Source: Dipetalonema caudispina (Eukaryota; Nematoda; Chromadorea; Rhabditida; Onchocercidae). Taken from it: 45,760 nucleotides of DNA. The notes below the pieces were generated by a model, which saw nothing but the letters and a program-made list of their open reading frames with translations, was not told where the DNA came from and made no database searches. The stretch is taken from NCBI GenBank assembly GCA_013365325.1, contig JABVXV010000353.1, positions 1 to 45,760 of the forward strand, read 5' to 3'. Both the position numbers and the translations under genes were made by a program. Each line of letters begins with the position of its first letter. Positions within the stretch are counted from its first letter, which is position 1. Shown here one piece after another: positions 1-24,991 of the stretch.

Positions 1-175
<175 letters not shown>

Positions 176-235
176 GATAGTGTATGATAATGATAGTAAT
201 AAGTGATAATAATGATAGACACTGATATATAACAG

Positions 236-3200
236 GTAGTATGGTTTACGGCAATATTCCCATATGTTGTGCTATTAATATTGTTTATTCGTGGTATCAC
301 TTTACCGGGTGCTGAAAAAGGCATCAAATATTACATTGAACCAAATCTTGAAATGTTAACTGTTCCAAGTGTTTGGCAAGATGCTGCAGTTCAGGTATTT
401 ATTAATTTAGCAATCAATATAAATAATTCCCAAATTAAACAGTAATTAATTATTAGGAAGGAGTTTTATATATTAAATTAATATGAGTTTTTATTGATGA
501 AGCTGAAATTTCTATTGTTGAATTCTGAAATTTTATTTGAGAATGAATTTAATATCAAAATATTCGATTACAGCAAACAATGAAGCTTGTAGTGAGGCAT
601 TAATTCATCAGCGTAATTTATACATTACCATTTTTGAATTTATCTTCATAAATAATCATGAATATGAAGAAATGAATGTATCTTTACTGTAATTATCGCT
701 GTAAATATTGTTTCCGTAATTACTTTCGAAAAAATTTGGGAAGAAGCTACTACAAAGAAGTAATAAATTTAGGTTTTCTTTTCATTGGGCCCAGGATTTG
801 GTGTCTTAATGGCTTATTCATCATATAATGAATTTAACAACAATGTTTATCAGTAAGTTTCAAGCAGTGAATAATAATTTAATTATTAAAATTAATTATA
901 TGGATGCAAACATTAATTTTAAATTGCACAATATTGAATAACTTGTGGAAATTAGTAATTAAAATCTTTTTAAAATTTAAAATTTGATAAGATTATAATC
1001 AATCGATATTGCAAAAATGTTTTTCTCTTTTTGACGTAAGCTATGCCATTGTATTTAATTCTACAGCCATTAGCATGATATTAAGCTATTTTAGTTGAAT
1101 TAATTAAAGTGAAATAATTTGTATCCATTAATAGAGGAATTTTGCTCCGAGAAAATTATTGCTAACAAATTGAATTAATTTACTTCCAATGAATCATATG
1201 GCTCTCTCAATTCTTATTTATATTTTATTTTTTCCAATGGATACAAAAAGAGAACGTCAAACTAATTTGATCGTATCATCTTTGTTAGAATATATAGAAA
1301 TTAATATAATAAAATATATTAAAATTGTTAGATAATTAATATAATTGAATAGCAAATTTTAGTGATGCACTAATAACAAGTGCAATTAATTGCGCAACAA
1401 GTTTTCTGTCCGGTTTTGTCATCTTTTCGGTAAATTTTCATTTCCATTATTCCATTCTTTTTCTTTTATCATTTTTAACAATTCAAATTTTAATTTTTTA
1501 AATTATTTTTACTATTTTATTAAATTTAAACGATGTTAATTTCTACATTTTCATGTACTTGGCTATATGTCATGTAAAAGTGGTAAACCAATACAAGATG
1601 TTGCCCAGGTAGACAATTTTTCTGCTAAAATTTCTTTAATATCTTCTAAACATATTACTAAAATTTATAGATACATTATTATTGATTAATTTTTTTTTTT
1701 TTTTGTTTTTGGTTTACAATATTTATTTTCAAATTATTTCATCCATTATTTATTTATTTTTCTTAATGCATAATAATATCTGTTCATTTATAATGAAGTT
1801 GGTAATTTTATCTATTCATTTATTTTGTGATAGGTAATTTTAGGAAGGTCCAGGACTTGTATTTGTTGTCTATCCGGAAGCGTTAGCAACAATGCCGGGT
1901 GCATCAATATTTTCCGTAATTTTTTTCCTGATGCTACTTACACTTGGATTAGATAGCTCGGTAAAGTAAATTTACTTTTTCATTCAATTTTCTTTTTTTT
2001 TTTTTTTTTTAAACATGATGTTATAAACCAGAATGAATTGCATATTTAGTATTATTTACATTTTTTAATGTCTTTCAATTTCTACTTTTTCATTCTCTGA
2101 ACTACTTTTTGATTTTTTTCACTTAATTTTTACTTTTATCTTTATTTTCAGTTTAGTGAAGTAAAAAATTTATATGACAAAAACGAAAAATGAAAAATGA
2201 AAATAGTTCAAAATAGGCAATATATTAGCTCATGATAAATTTTCCTTGATAAAATCGAATGTTAAAGAATAAAATTGTTAATTCAAAAATCTAATTTTCA
2301 CTCCGTTTCCTAGGATTAAATTCAAAAATGGAATTATTAATTGACAAGTTTAATTTTTAATTTGTCTAATAAAATTAGCTTTCATAAAATAGAATTGTTA
2401 ATTGAAAGATTTGATTTTCAATTTGTTCAATAAAATTAAGTAATAAATGAAATCAATAATTAAGAGAATTTAGTTTGGCGGTTCTGAAGCAATAATTACC
2501 GCATTAAGTGATGAATTCCCATTGCTAAAGCGTCATCGAGAATATTTCGTTGCTATATTATTCAGTTTTTATATGCTTATTGGAATTGCTATTTGTACTA
2601 AGGTTATTTTCTTTTATCAATTTGCATATTTCTTAATTTCTATCACTGGTAACAATTTTTTTATCAATCATTATAACAGATATCATTATCAGTCACTAAT
2701 CAATGATCATGTATGTTTAACATAATTATATCAATATAATTATAACGCATAGTTAATTATTTCTTACTCAACAAATGATAATGAAATATAATTAATCCAA
2801 TTTTTCTTTTTCACTACTATTTAAATGATTAATCGAAATTAATTACAGTTTATTTAGGGTGGTATTCTAATTATGGAATGGTTAATTGTCTATGGTACTT
2901 CATGGGGTTTACTAATTACGGTATTCTGTGAAACAATTGTCATCTCATTCATTTATGGTCATATTATTTAATATTTTAAATTTGTTTAAAAAAATGCAAT
3001 GATTGATCATTTTAATAACTGTAGCAATTATTTCTGTAATTTCTCATCAATGATTCAAAAACAAGTAAAGTAAAAATTTCGGTATTTTTTAGGTAAAAAA
3101 AAAATTAACCAATTTAATAGTTTTATTAATGTAACAATCTATCATAATTACAATTTTATTTAACTAAATGTTGCATTAAACGGCTAATATTTTAAATTTT

Positions 3201-4273
3201 ATTTCAAATGGTATAACAGTATCCGATATACCGGATACTGTTATACCATTTCGAAAATATTTCCTTCAATCTTTGGTATTTAAAATAAACTTTACTAATT
3301 TGTCCGTATATTTGAATGCAATGATTTTGATGATAAATTAATGATGTTGCAATCAACCAGATGATAAACTGATAATTTTCATACAATTATTATTTTCAGG
3401 GATAAGCAATTTTGTGCAAAATTTAAAAGAAATGCTAGGCTTTGAACCAGGATTTTATTGGCGTTTATGTTGGACCATTAGTGCACCAATTTTTTTATTG
3501 GTTAAAAATTTCACAATTTCTTTATTTGAACTGTTTATAAAGTAAATTTATTCCAACATGTACTACTAAATTTTCTTTTGCGTAAAATGACCTCAAATTT
3601 TACAATTCTTAATTATTAATTATATCAATATTTCGTCTATTTTAGTGCACCATTATTAGCTGTTTCGCTAATTATGAACCATTGAAGTACCAAGATTATG
3701 TATATCCACAAATAGCTAATATTCTTGGTATCCTATTCTCTCTCTCAACTATATCAGTAATTTTCATCATCGGCATCTACAAGATTTATACCGAAAAGGG
3801 TGATACTTTCACTACGGTAGGTATTTCGTTAAATCATCTTATCCATGTTCATTCATTCATTTAATTTAAATAATATAGCAATTAAGCTATCAAATATTTT
3901 AAGAAACAATCAATTAAACAACACGCATTTTATTTAGAGTATTTGTTAAAATACTTAAAATTACATATTAATGCATAACTTTTATTTGCGAATATCAAAA
4001 CATGTTAAGTAAATAAAGTAAATTTTTGTTACATCTAAAATAGCTTAGATTTTACAACAGTTTCCAGAAAAAAAGGAAGAACAAGTTTGGTTCTAAATGT
4101 ATAATAATTGATTTATACCGATTTCTTGCATTTTTATTTATAATTAATAATGAAAATTTAATGTATATATTTCATTTCAGAAATTGAACGCAGTTTTAAT
4201 GCCTCAGAGACGGGATCTTATTAATAGCGACGAAGTCATTGGATCCATGTCAAATGATGAAATAAATTTGTAA
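236..4273 (+). CDS. SLC6-family sodium/chloride-dependent neurotransmitter symporter (3' part)
   Basis: Ten phase-compatible exons give the last 356 residues: 236-394, 773-852, 1363-1429, 1555-1608, 1844-1960, 2474-2602, 2858-2957, 3400-3500, 3646-3816, 4181-4273 (TAA stop). The protein co-transports a small neurotransmitter or related substrate with Na+ and Cl- across the plasma membrane. Family signatures run in order: [13 protein letters not shown] with the following LPGA loop, [11 protein letters not shown] (unwound TM6), [11 protein letters not shown] (TM7), [21 protein letters not shown] (TM8, Na+ site Asp-Ser) and [16 protein letters not shown]. The Gln before FFS, the Ser in FFS and the Asn and Ser of INCATS match the Cl--binding residues of animal SLC6 transporters, so Cl- dependence is expected. 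TM1-TM4 lie upstream of the window. I cannot assign the substrate (amine, GABA, betaine or other). The acceptor expected at 1553-1554 reads AT instead of AG, and the donor at 2958 (GTCATA) is weak. Confidence 0.93.
3206..3251. repeat. Perfect 20-bp inverted repeat (hairpin) in SLC6 intron
   Basis: Bases 3206-3225 are the exact reverse complement of 3232-3251, separated by the 6-base spacer ATATAC. The element sits inside the intron between exons ending at 2957 and starting at 3400. No target-site duplication or transposase is evident, so its origin is unknown. Confidence 0.95.
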
Positions 4274-5496
4274 TAATATAATTTAATTTAATTCCGACAA
4301 AATGTACTTTAATAGATTGCAGTTATGCAAACATTCAATCAAATTTAATAGAAAAAGTAAATTTTCTACTTTGTAACCACATCACGAATTACAAAACGGG
4401 AAGTGTTAGTAAGAATAACTGAATAGTTTGATTATTCCAGAAGTTCCTGAAAACTTTCACAACAATTTATCTATTTTATTAAATGGACTTTCTATTAGTA
4501 TTAAATTAAGATGTAAAAATCCACTTTTCCAATGAAGAAACCATTAAAGTGTGCATACGTAACTTAGAATCCGTGATATTTCCGTCTCAGGTGGTTATTT
4601 CATTCATTTTTCCACCAAATTATGTTACTGAAAAAGAAAGAAGATTTCACATCAGATAACGATTTTTCTATCATATATTAGCAATTAACCGCCTTCTACT
4701 CAGCTAATTCAGTTATTGCTATCAGTGTAGAAGTATGACAAAAATACGCCAAAAACTGCCTGATGGAAAATCGCTGACTACCAATTTTCACCGAGAAAAT
4801 AATGGAAGTACTAATTTAGATAAACACGTACCCATAGATGATATAGTAAAATAATCTGAATCGAACATGGAGGTAAGGAAAGTGAAAAAATTCCAAAAAA
4901 GTGCAACTGAGATCAATTGACTAAAAGACGAATGACATTACATTGCTAACCGCATGCAAAGCCTATTGGGGCAGATTTATACTGTAGTGCAACATTTAGA
5001 TGAATCACATTTATTTCAACGAAATAGCTTTTAAAGATTACAAAAAGATGAAAAAATTGAAAGCAAAAATTTTATGCTCCATTAAAATCTTTTAAATAGG
5101 CTTCCGAGAACATCTCGGGGAAAAAAGGACTAAAAAAAGCTACTTAAAATAAAAAAAAACACATATGAATAGAGCAAAAAAGAAACACATACAAATGTTT
5201 CTGTTATGACTTTGCAATAGCTGCATGCAAACTAGAAAGTGAAAGTCGAGACTCGAATTTCAGGAATAGAAAAATGAAATAGATCAATGAACTTACTCGC
5301 ATAAACTACTAAGTTAAAGTTAAAATTTAAGACTAAGCTATCCCCATTTTTGATCCGACCTGCTTATCTATAATAACGGAAATTTTGTAAGTAGGAAAAC
5401 GATTCACGAAACTGTCCAGCCCATAAAACAAATAATGTGTCCAGAACGAAAAACAAAACAAAACAAATAATTTCAAAACAAATGAAACGAAAATCA
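4274..5496. other. Intergenic region between convergent SLC6 and HSP110 genes
   Basis: This 1.2-kb stretch should hold the 3' UTRs of both flanking genes. I recognise no gene. At 4735-5034 a plus-strand frame starts with ATG and reads 100 codons to a TAA at 5032-5034 with three internal stops; it looks like hydrophilic, partly charged protein and might be a decayed coding fragment, but it has no recognisable family and could be chance. Confidence 0.7.
4735..5034 (+). pseudogene. Possible decayed coding fragment, unrecognised
   Basis: One frame starting at the ATG at 4735 reads 39 codons to a TAA, then continues in the same frame through two TGA codons to a TAA at 5032-5034. Segments such as NRMQSLLGQIYTVVQHLDES look like real amphipathic protein. 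No homology is recognised. Random AT-rich sequence would usually show more stops over 100 codons, but this is weak evidence. Confidence 0.2.
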
Positions 5497-11265
<5,769 letters not shown>

Positions 11266-12704
11266 TTATAGTTCAGTAAGCTGGCATACTAAACGTACCA
11301 CGTTGGTTACTTGGTCGTAAACTGCAATAAAAACTATAATATATATCATAGAAAAAGCAAAGCAAAATAGATCATTGAAGAAAACTCATTAAAATGAGTC
11401 GACTAGAACAAAATCGAAATTTAGGATTGAATGAACAAACGACTTATGTTTCACGGAAAACCGGTACCAGTGGGAAAAAACTCGTTGTGGAACGTGTAAC
11501 GATCATAAATGTGGGACATTCACAATATCACGTAGTTATTACCAATGAATAACGTGAATGCTGCCCGCATTGCGTTATCAATGACTGATAGTTTTAAAAA
11601 GGTCAAGCAAACTATGCCCTAAGTTAAAGATGGGTTATTATTCAAACTAAAAAACAAAGAAGTATACTGAAGTTTAAAAGAATGAGAGAAGACGAAAGAC
11701 TTTATGAGAAAAAACAAATGAACTTATTCAGTGTCGTAAGAGTAGTATAAGTTTAATCATTAGGGTCAACGCTGCGATTATAAAGGTTGTAGGTCATGGC
11801 CATCGGAACCGTTTAGTAATCAACCAATGCAGCGCATAAAGACTACGCCGTAAACTGTCATGAAATGAAAACCAAAAAGCTTGATATCGATGATTACAGC
11901 TGAAAATATGGAAGAACAAAAAAGTAATATTGGAAAAACTTTTCTTACGGCTTACAGAATATTTCCTATGAACAAATGTCACTCAGTATGTTTTTAAATA
12001 GATATGCCATTATTTTTATGCTTAAAAACAGTGATGAAGAAACAAGCAAAAATAAACATATTTCTCTTTTTAAATTCCGAATCTTTTGTTTACCACACAT
12101 TCTAAGTTTTCAAATCCTATTTCATCTAATTAACCGCTGATGCAGTCATTAATTTTAGTTAAGCTTTGGTCAATTTTTTTTTTCAAGACCTCAACTTTGG
12201 CCGTGTCGTAAAATTCAATCACTGAAAAAAAAAGTGGGAGATTAAGAAACTTGAAGACTGCTAGAACTGCACTTCGGCAAATATATCATCTGATCACGGT
12301 TCCATGATAGTCGAATCGCGTCCCTCAATCCTTTCGTTTAAAATTGATCTTTAAATTTTCACTTGTTCATCATCTTATGAACTCAGGGCTGCAATATGTT
12401 ACGCTTCTCGTAGAAAAACATCCGATTTTTCAATTACCGGATGTTCTATGGAGTATTACTTTTACACTATTTAATCAACATCATAAATTCTGAGTCCAGT
12501 AAGACAAACGTGTTCCGCATGATGGACCATGCATTCGAAAATGATGGCTCAAGAGCTCCAAAACTTACAGAGTCTGCGTTCATGACATTACTGAGTCATC
12601 TAATGAGAATGGAAAGTAAAAAGACGCGATGAAGGAGATGAATCATATAAATCAAATAGGTGCATATGATAGCAAGTGAATCTATCTTGGATGTGTGTGA
12701 ATTC

Positions 12705-12740
12705 CTCTCTCTCTCTCTTTCTCACTCTCTCTCTCTCTCT
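12705..12740. repeat. (CT)n microsatellite
   Basis: An array of CT dinucleotides with two short interruptions (TTTCTC and CAC). It lies in intergenic sequence upstream of the KSR gene. Confidence 0.9.
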
Positions 12741-12820
12741 TGTGCAGTCAATACAACAATTGCAGAAAAAAACTTTGCTTTTCAAAAGTGAAATGAAAAA
12801 TTAAGGTATTTCAATATGAA

Positions 12821-12974
12821 TGATGGTTACATATATAAGAAAGAGTTGAAAATTTTGACGCAAAATAGAAAGTATTGACATGTCCAATGTCACTAAATGA
12901 TGGTTACATATATAAGAAAGAGTTGAAAATTTTGACGCAAAATAGAAATTATTGACAGGTCCAATGTCACAGAA
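12821..12974. repeat. 77-bp direct tandem duplication
   Basis: Unit 1 (12821-12897) and unit 2 (12898-12974) are adjacent and differ at only about five positions, all in the last 30 bases or so. Each unit ends with TGACA(T/G)-GTCCA-ATGTCA; in unit 1 TGACAT and ATGTCA form a 6-bp perfect stem. Nothing suggests coding. Confidence 0.93.
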
Positions 12975-13651
12975 TGAAAGTTGAAAGCAGTAAGTAAATG
13001 CTGGATAGACTTAGACTAAAAACTATATCATAAACAATCATTACATGAGTGCAAATTTCAAGTTGTATTAAGTTAAATGAAATGTTTATTGTATTAACAT
13101 GAAAAAATTAAGCATGCAAATGTTTTCAAACATGAAAAATTTTCACAAACCAATACGTGCAAAACGTACATGTAGTTCATCGTTTCAAACATGTAAATGA
13201 CACAAATTCTTTTCTTCTCACAACTTATTCAATTTCTTCGTTTACCCCATACATCTAGAGAATGAAATATGTACAGTAATGAAACTTAAGAAGAATGTTA
13301 AAAAGAAAAACTAAAATTCATTTATCCAAAAAAAAAAAATTTTCATTTTTCCATGTAAATTTTAAGAAATTATCAAAAAATATTGAAAAGATAAGATGAA
13401 GCACTGCTCCATTTTTTTTCTTATTATTTCATTTCTTTCACTATCCCTATCTCATGGGTAATACCATTTACCCATGGGTAATTTATTTACCTAATCATTT
13501 AACAACACAAACATACACATACACATACATCTAAAGACCAAATGAGTTGACTGGTAGCAGCACCAAATGCCATCGGATTGATTTCGTCACGAAAGTTCGA
13601 GAACATTGTCGAACGGTAGTTTGTTTGTACTTGCCACCCGATCAGGATGAT

Positions 13652-13773
13652 AAAGAGAAAGGAAGAGAAGAGGAAGTAGAGAATGGAAGAAAGAAGAAAG
13701 AGGATAAATAATGAGAAGAAGGAGAAAAATTGAAGAGAAAGAAGAAAGAGAAAGAATAGGAGAGAGAAAAAGG
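13652..13773. repeat. Long polypurine (GA-rich) tract
   Basis: About 120 bases of plus-strand sequence are nearly all A and G, broken by only a few T residues and no C. It is not a simple repeat: GAAGA, GAGAAA and GGAGA motifs alternate. It sits about 1.9 kb upstream of the KSR start codon. Confidence 0.9.
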
Positions 13774-15636
13774 TTATAACATAAAAATAAATTAGGCATT
13801 AAAGAAATTTCCCGAAAGTATGGGATCAATATGCAAATTTTTTGTTTCGTTTTAACAGTTTTTTTTTTTTTTTATTAATAGAAAAGGAAATTTTTTCTTT
13901 TTTTTTTGTGAAATATACTTTGGCAATTCTTTTTTCTGTTTGCTATTTTTAATCAATGAAATTTGTAACTATAATGAAAATTAGAATATAATCATTGTAA
14001 AAGTAATACAAGAGGTCGAAGGTCACTCCATGATAGTATATATGTTGGGAAAGATTCAAATTGAACAATGATAGCTTCGTTCGTGACAACATATGGAAAC
14101 ATTTAAAACCTTGTAATAAATTAGAAAAATGATAATAAGTGTATGCAACGTGAGGAACAAACACGTCATCCATCCACCCGGTACGTCTTTACGTCATCTA
14201 TCCGCGAATTAAAATAGTACGCAAAAGTGCTTTGTAGCGTAACGTGACAAGTAGAGTCAAATATCACACGTGAAAGAAAAAATACATTGCAACTAGTTGT
14301 GGCATGAAAATTGATGTTTCTATCCAAGTGTTCCGAAGTTGATGCTCCGATTCGATAAAAGTGGTATTTCCAGTTGAAATAGATTCGTAATTTCAAAATT
14401 AATCTTTCATGGATTTCCTATTTATTCGGGATATTAATGCTATTTTTGAAATTAATTCAAACAATTTCCTGACGATTATAGGGCAGTGATCTGTTTCTTA
14501 TACGGTTAAAAAAAAAAAAAAAAAAAAAAACAGATGAAGATGAAATTTTCGGAAAATGTTGGACATACTGATCTGTCTTTCACAACAAAAATATGGGGAA
14601 AGTTTAAGATACACAGAGATATAATTTAGAAATATTTGAGGAAATATATGAATTGACGAATACAATGCAATCAGATATACAGATACTTATGTAATTCGTT
14701 TATAAATTTCAATAGAAATTAAACAAAAAGTAGAGAAAGTTTATTGAAAACTTGACCTGAAAGATACACGTACGTAAACACGTGATTTAAAGAGAATGGA
14801 TATACAAAACATATACATATAGTCGGATAAATTAAATCAAAGCTGATGAAATGTAGAAGAGATATAATAGTGTAATGTATTGTATCAGTTTATATATTTG
14901 CTGTAATTCAAACATCTTGATCATCTATATCTTTTATCGATTTTTTTTTTTCAACTATAGAAATGATAGAGAAAGTTTTGGAATAGGTTGGAGAATCAAT
15001 CAGATGATTAATGATAGAATGTAATTTTAGATGATAGAGAATATGATTTATTTTAACATGAGTTGAAATAAAGATGAACCACTTATATAGAAATTTTACC
15101 TTTTCCATCTAAATTTCAAAGTGTATTAATATTTTTAATAACGTAGCAATATATATTTAAATGATAAAAATAAAAAAAAAAAGTAATAAAATATAGTATA
15201 ATGCGAAATGTTTTCCTATTTTTTGATTCTTTTTTTCTCATTTAAATTACAATAAATTAATAGTAAATTAGGAAGTTGCTATGTTTACGTCAAATTTCGA
15301 TCATTTATATATATGTATATTTTCAGTTTATTTAATCATTTGATAATTCTTTTTCAGCTCTGTTCGTACTAATGTTTGCTAACAGTTTCGAAAACATTCA
15401 TCGCAAATTGATTTTTGTATATTAATTAGGAAATGAAGTATTATGATATAAAATATAGTAATACATTATTTAGAGGTAATTTTTTTTTAAATTATCATTC
15501 TATAGAATATATCAAATCTTTTCAAAAAATTTACATCATATACATATCAACCAGTGATTTATTATGTAAAATAGTCATATGTTATTTCTGCTAGTTTTTT
15601 TCTTTTTTTTTTTTTTTTGGCTATATTGATCTTAGA

Positions 15637-15643
15637 CTTTCAG
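15637..15643 (+). other. Probable trans-splice acceptor of the KSR gene
   Basis: ACTTTCAG after a long T-rich run (15590-15618) ends 10 bases before the chosen KSR start codon at 15654. A ten-base leader is typical of spliced-leader nematode transcripts and supports the start choice. Confidence 0.65.
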
Positions 15644-15653
15644 ATCGTGTAGA

Positions 15654-22546
<6,893 letters not shown>

Positions 22547-23796
22547 ATAATCATTCATCAAATGGTAATGAGATGATTTCTTCTGTACGTTTTCGATGCC
22601 TCTCTTTGCTCCCTTCTTTCTTTTCCTCCCTTTTTCTCGGTTTTGTGGATATTGTTATACTGATTGTACTTTAAATTATTGCTTTCACTTCAGGGACCTC
22701 TCCTAACATTCTGCTACCATTATTGCGTGAGTTCGTTCACCGATAATTCTAAAATCCAAATTAATCGAAATTTTACTATAAACGAAAAGCTACCGTAATA
22801 GTTAAAAATGAATGGACTTTTATGTTCGTCAGAAGTGTTATTTAAAGGCAAATTTAGCGGTTCAGAAAAAGGACGCTTTTACTTCGGCGTGGTCTACCAA
22901 TAAATTTGATGTTTAAAGAGCTAACTGATAAATAACGTTAGGTGATTTTAGCTTAGTGATTGACTGTTTCTATCAACGCTGGTAACATGTGATATTTTTC
23001 TAGTATTGCAGTAAGCAGTGTTGTTACTGAGATATCTGTTTGATCATTGTGATATGATTCCACAATATCAGTATTATCATCTTCATTATTGTCATCAACT
23101 AAGGGTTGTACTGAAAGCAAATTTGCTATATATTTTCATATATATCATTGTTTCATATTTATTGCTGTTATTGTTACGTGGATTGGCTGCTGTGTATTTC
23201 ACCGTGCGTATTATTTGAATCTTAATGAATTTCATTCTCTAAATGAAACATAATGACATATGTTGCGATATCCTAGCGAACAGAACAGGAATTTCGGTCA
23301 AATGAAAAAAATTGGGAAGAGAAGAGGAAACAGTTCATAACAACGATTGGTTCGATAGTTTCTGATAGCTTTCGCGGGAAGAAGTAAACATGCTAGCTAC
23401 TGAACATCATATGAACATGTCTCTTTATAGAAACTTGTGTAAAATACTACTAGTTGATGATTAAGCCAGATAATTTCGGTCTGAGATGCAGCTTAATTAG
23501 TTCCAGAAATGTGCTGCACTAAGGATCAAGCAATCGCGATAACTACACTCAAAAAACAATGGCCTAGAAATATGCTGGAATAAGAATGCCAGCAGTAAAT
23601 ATTGTGGCAATTTGAATTTTGGATACTAGAGAGATCCCAAACATTTGTTTTGGAATAAAGTTTAGCGTCAGCTGCAAAAACTGTGGTAAGAGATCCCCAT
23701 GGAACGTTTATGCTGCAATCTGACAGATTTGCTGTATTTGTTTGGGAACATGGTGAAATATCAACAATATATATATGTTTTTCTCTTCCACTGCCC
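22547..23796. other. Intergenic region between convergent KSR and bL32m genes
   Basis: It contains the 3' UTRs of both genes. A plus-strand AATAAA at 22899-22904, about 355 bases after the KSR stop, is the best poly(A) signal candidate for KSR; another AATAAA occurs near 23650. Short frames here are T-rich and hydrophobic by composition. I see no gene. Confidence 0.7.
22899..22904 (+). terminator. Candidate poly(A) signal of the KSR gene
   Basis: AATAAA hexamer about 355 bases downstream of the KSR stop codon in otherwise noncoding sequence. It is chosen by position only. Confidence 0.4.
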
Positions 23797-24991
23797 TTAT
23801 TTTCTACTGGAAACAGAATTGTCTATAAATTTGGGCTTAAACCATGTTGGCCGTGGAATTCCTAACTCAATAATTCGTTTTCTATTTGTTCGATCGATTG
23901 AGGCTTTCTCATCATGATGTTTTCCACTAGAATCCGGACGTGGATCATCCTCAAATTTCACATTCATCGACTGCTTTTCTCCAATATACGGATTGTAGGC
24001 CATAATTTTAGATTTCATCAAGTTGGTCAATTCTTGTACTTTCTTATAACAAGTTGCTGCAATCCAATCAAAATGAAATTTCAATTCTAAATCCTTATTT
24101 ACATCTATTTCATAAATTATACAGACTAAATAGCTTTGATATTATCTCAATTCTGACTTATCCACACTATTTTCTATATATTACACTATTTTGATGAGAG
24201 ATCTACCATTTTTTAGCCGTTATTTCCCAAAGCTCCGATTCATGGGCCACGGCTTACTAAAATGAGATGACCTAACACTACGAATTATATAAATATTAGT
24301 AGATGCTATTACATCATCTATTATTGGTATTTTTTTTCTTTAATTAAAAACGACAACTTTCCAGGGTGTTCTCAAATAAAAAAAGTAGTTTCGAGAATGT
24401 CTCCCAAAAATATCCTACTTTAAGAAACCACTGAATTTTATCACAATTTAAAAAAGCACATAAATATTACCGCATATTTTGTCATAATCATGATAACTGC
24501 CGCAAACATGACACACTATCAGTTTCGTCTTGAGTTGTAACGTTCTGTGTACATCAAATTTACGAGTTACTTTTTTTGCTGAAACCAAATCAAACTGATA
24601 AAATACAAGCTGATCATCTTCTTTAATCTACATGAAATTGGTCTTCTAAAAGACCAAATAAATAATTCACGCCTTTTATTAGAAAGTAAAAATTGACCTA
24701 TAAGGTCAACACCGTTCAATTCCTCACTTTAATTCTAGAAATTTCTGCACGAAAAACGACCAGTGAATATGAATCAAAACTAAATAATAACAAACCACTG
24801 CAAGTTCTAATTTTTGGGACACCCCAAGCAAATCGGAACTTTTCGACAATATCCTGAACATCCCATAAATGTCCAGCATCATCATTATTTCGTAACGAAA
24901 TATCACCACAAAGGGCAAATGTTGGTTCCAGTTGATCGCCATATCGGATCCATGAGAAGTATCGCGTAAGATATTGTTTGAAACGTTGCAT
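23797..24991 (-). CDS. mrpl-32: Mitochondrial large-subunit ribosomal protein bL32m (MRPL32)
   Basis: Three exons (24991-24796, 24578-24471, 24056-23797) join in phase to 187 residues, the same size as the animal protein. It is a component of the mitochondrial 39S-like ribosomal subunit. The first 55 or so residues (MQRFKQYLTRYF...) are basic and amphipathic like a mitochondrial presequence. WGVPKIRTCSAKK (about 56-68) corresponds to the start of the mature protein, where the human precursor is cut by the m-AAA protease. CHVC (88-91) and CATC (101-104) form the zinc ribbon, whose integrity is known to matter for folding and processing. KRIIELGIPRPTWF near the C-terminus matches the conserved tail of MRPL32. 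An AATATAG acceptor lies 8 bases before the ATG and may receive a spliced leader. The gene lies 631 bases downstream of rpn-3 on the same strand. Confidence 0.93.

Noticed and set aside
11394..11552. 52-codon ATG frame on the plus strand upstream of the HSP110 gene
   Set aside because: No recognisable domain and no leader acceptor immediately upstream; length is within chance expectation.
12441..12632. 63-codon plus-strand ATG frame next to the KSR promoter region
   Set aside because: No family resemblance, no splice context, and a flanking 8-bp inverted repeat at its start suggests noncoding structure.
13587..13829. 80-codon minus-strand frame rich in Ser, Leu and Phe
   Set aside because: It is simply the translation of the complement of the polypurine tract.
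23018..23218. Hydrophobic 66-codon frame resembling a membrane peptide
   Set aside because: Begins at TTG rather than ATG and is Leu/Ile/Tyr-rich simply because the 3' UTR is T-rich.
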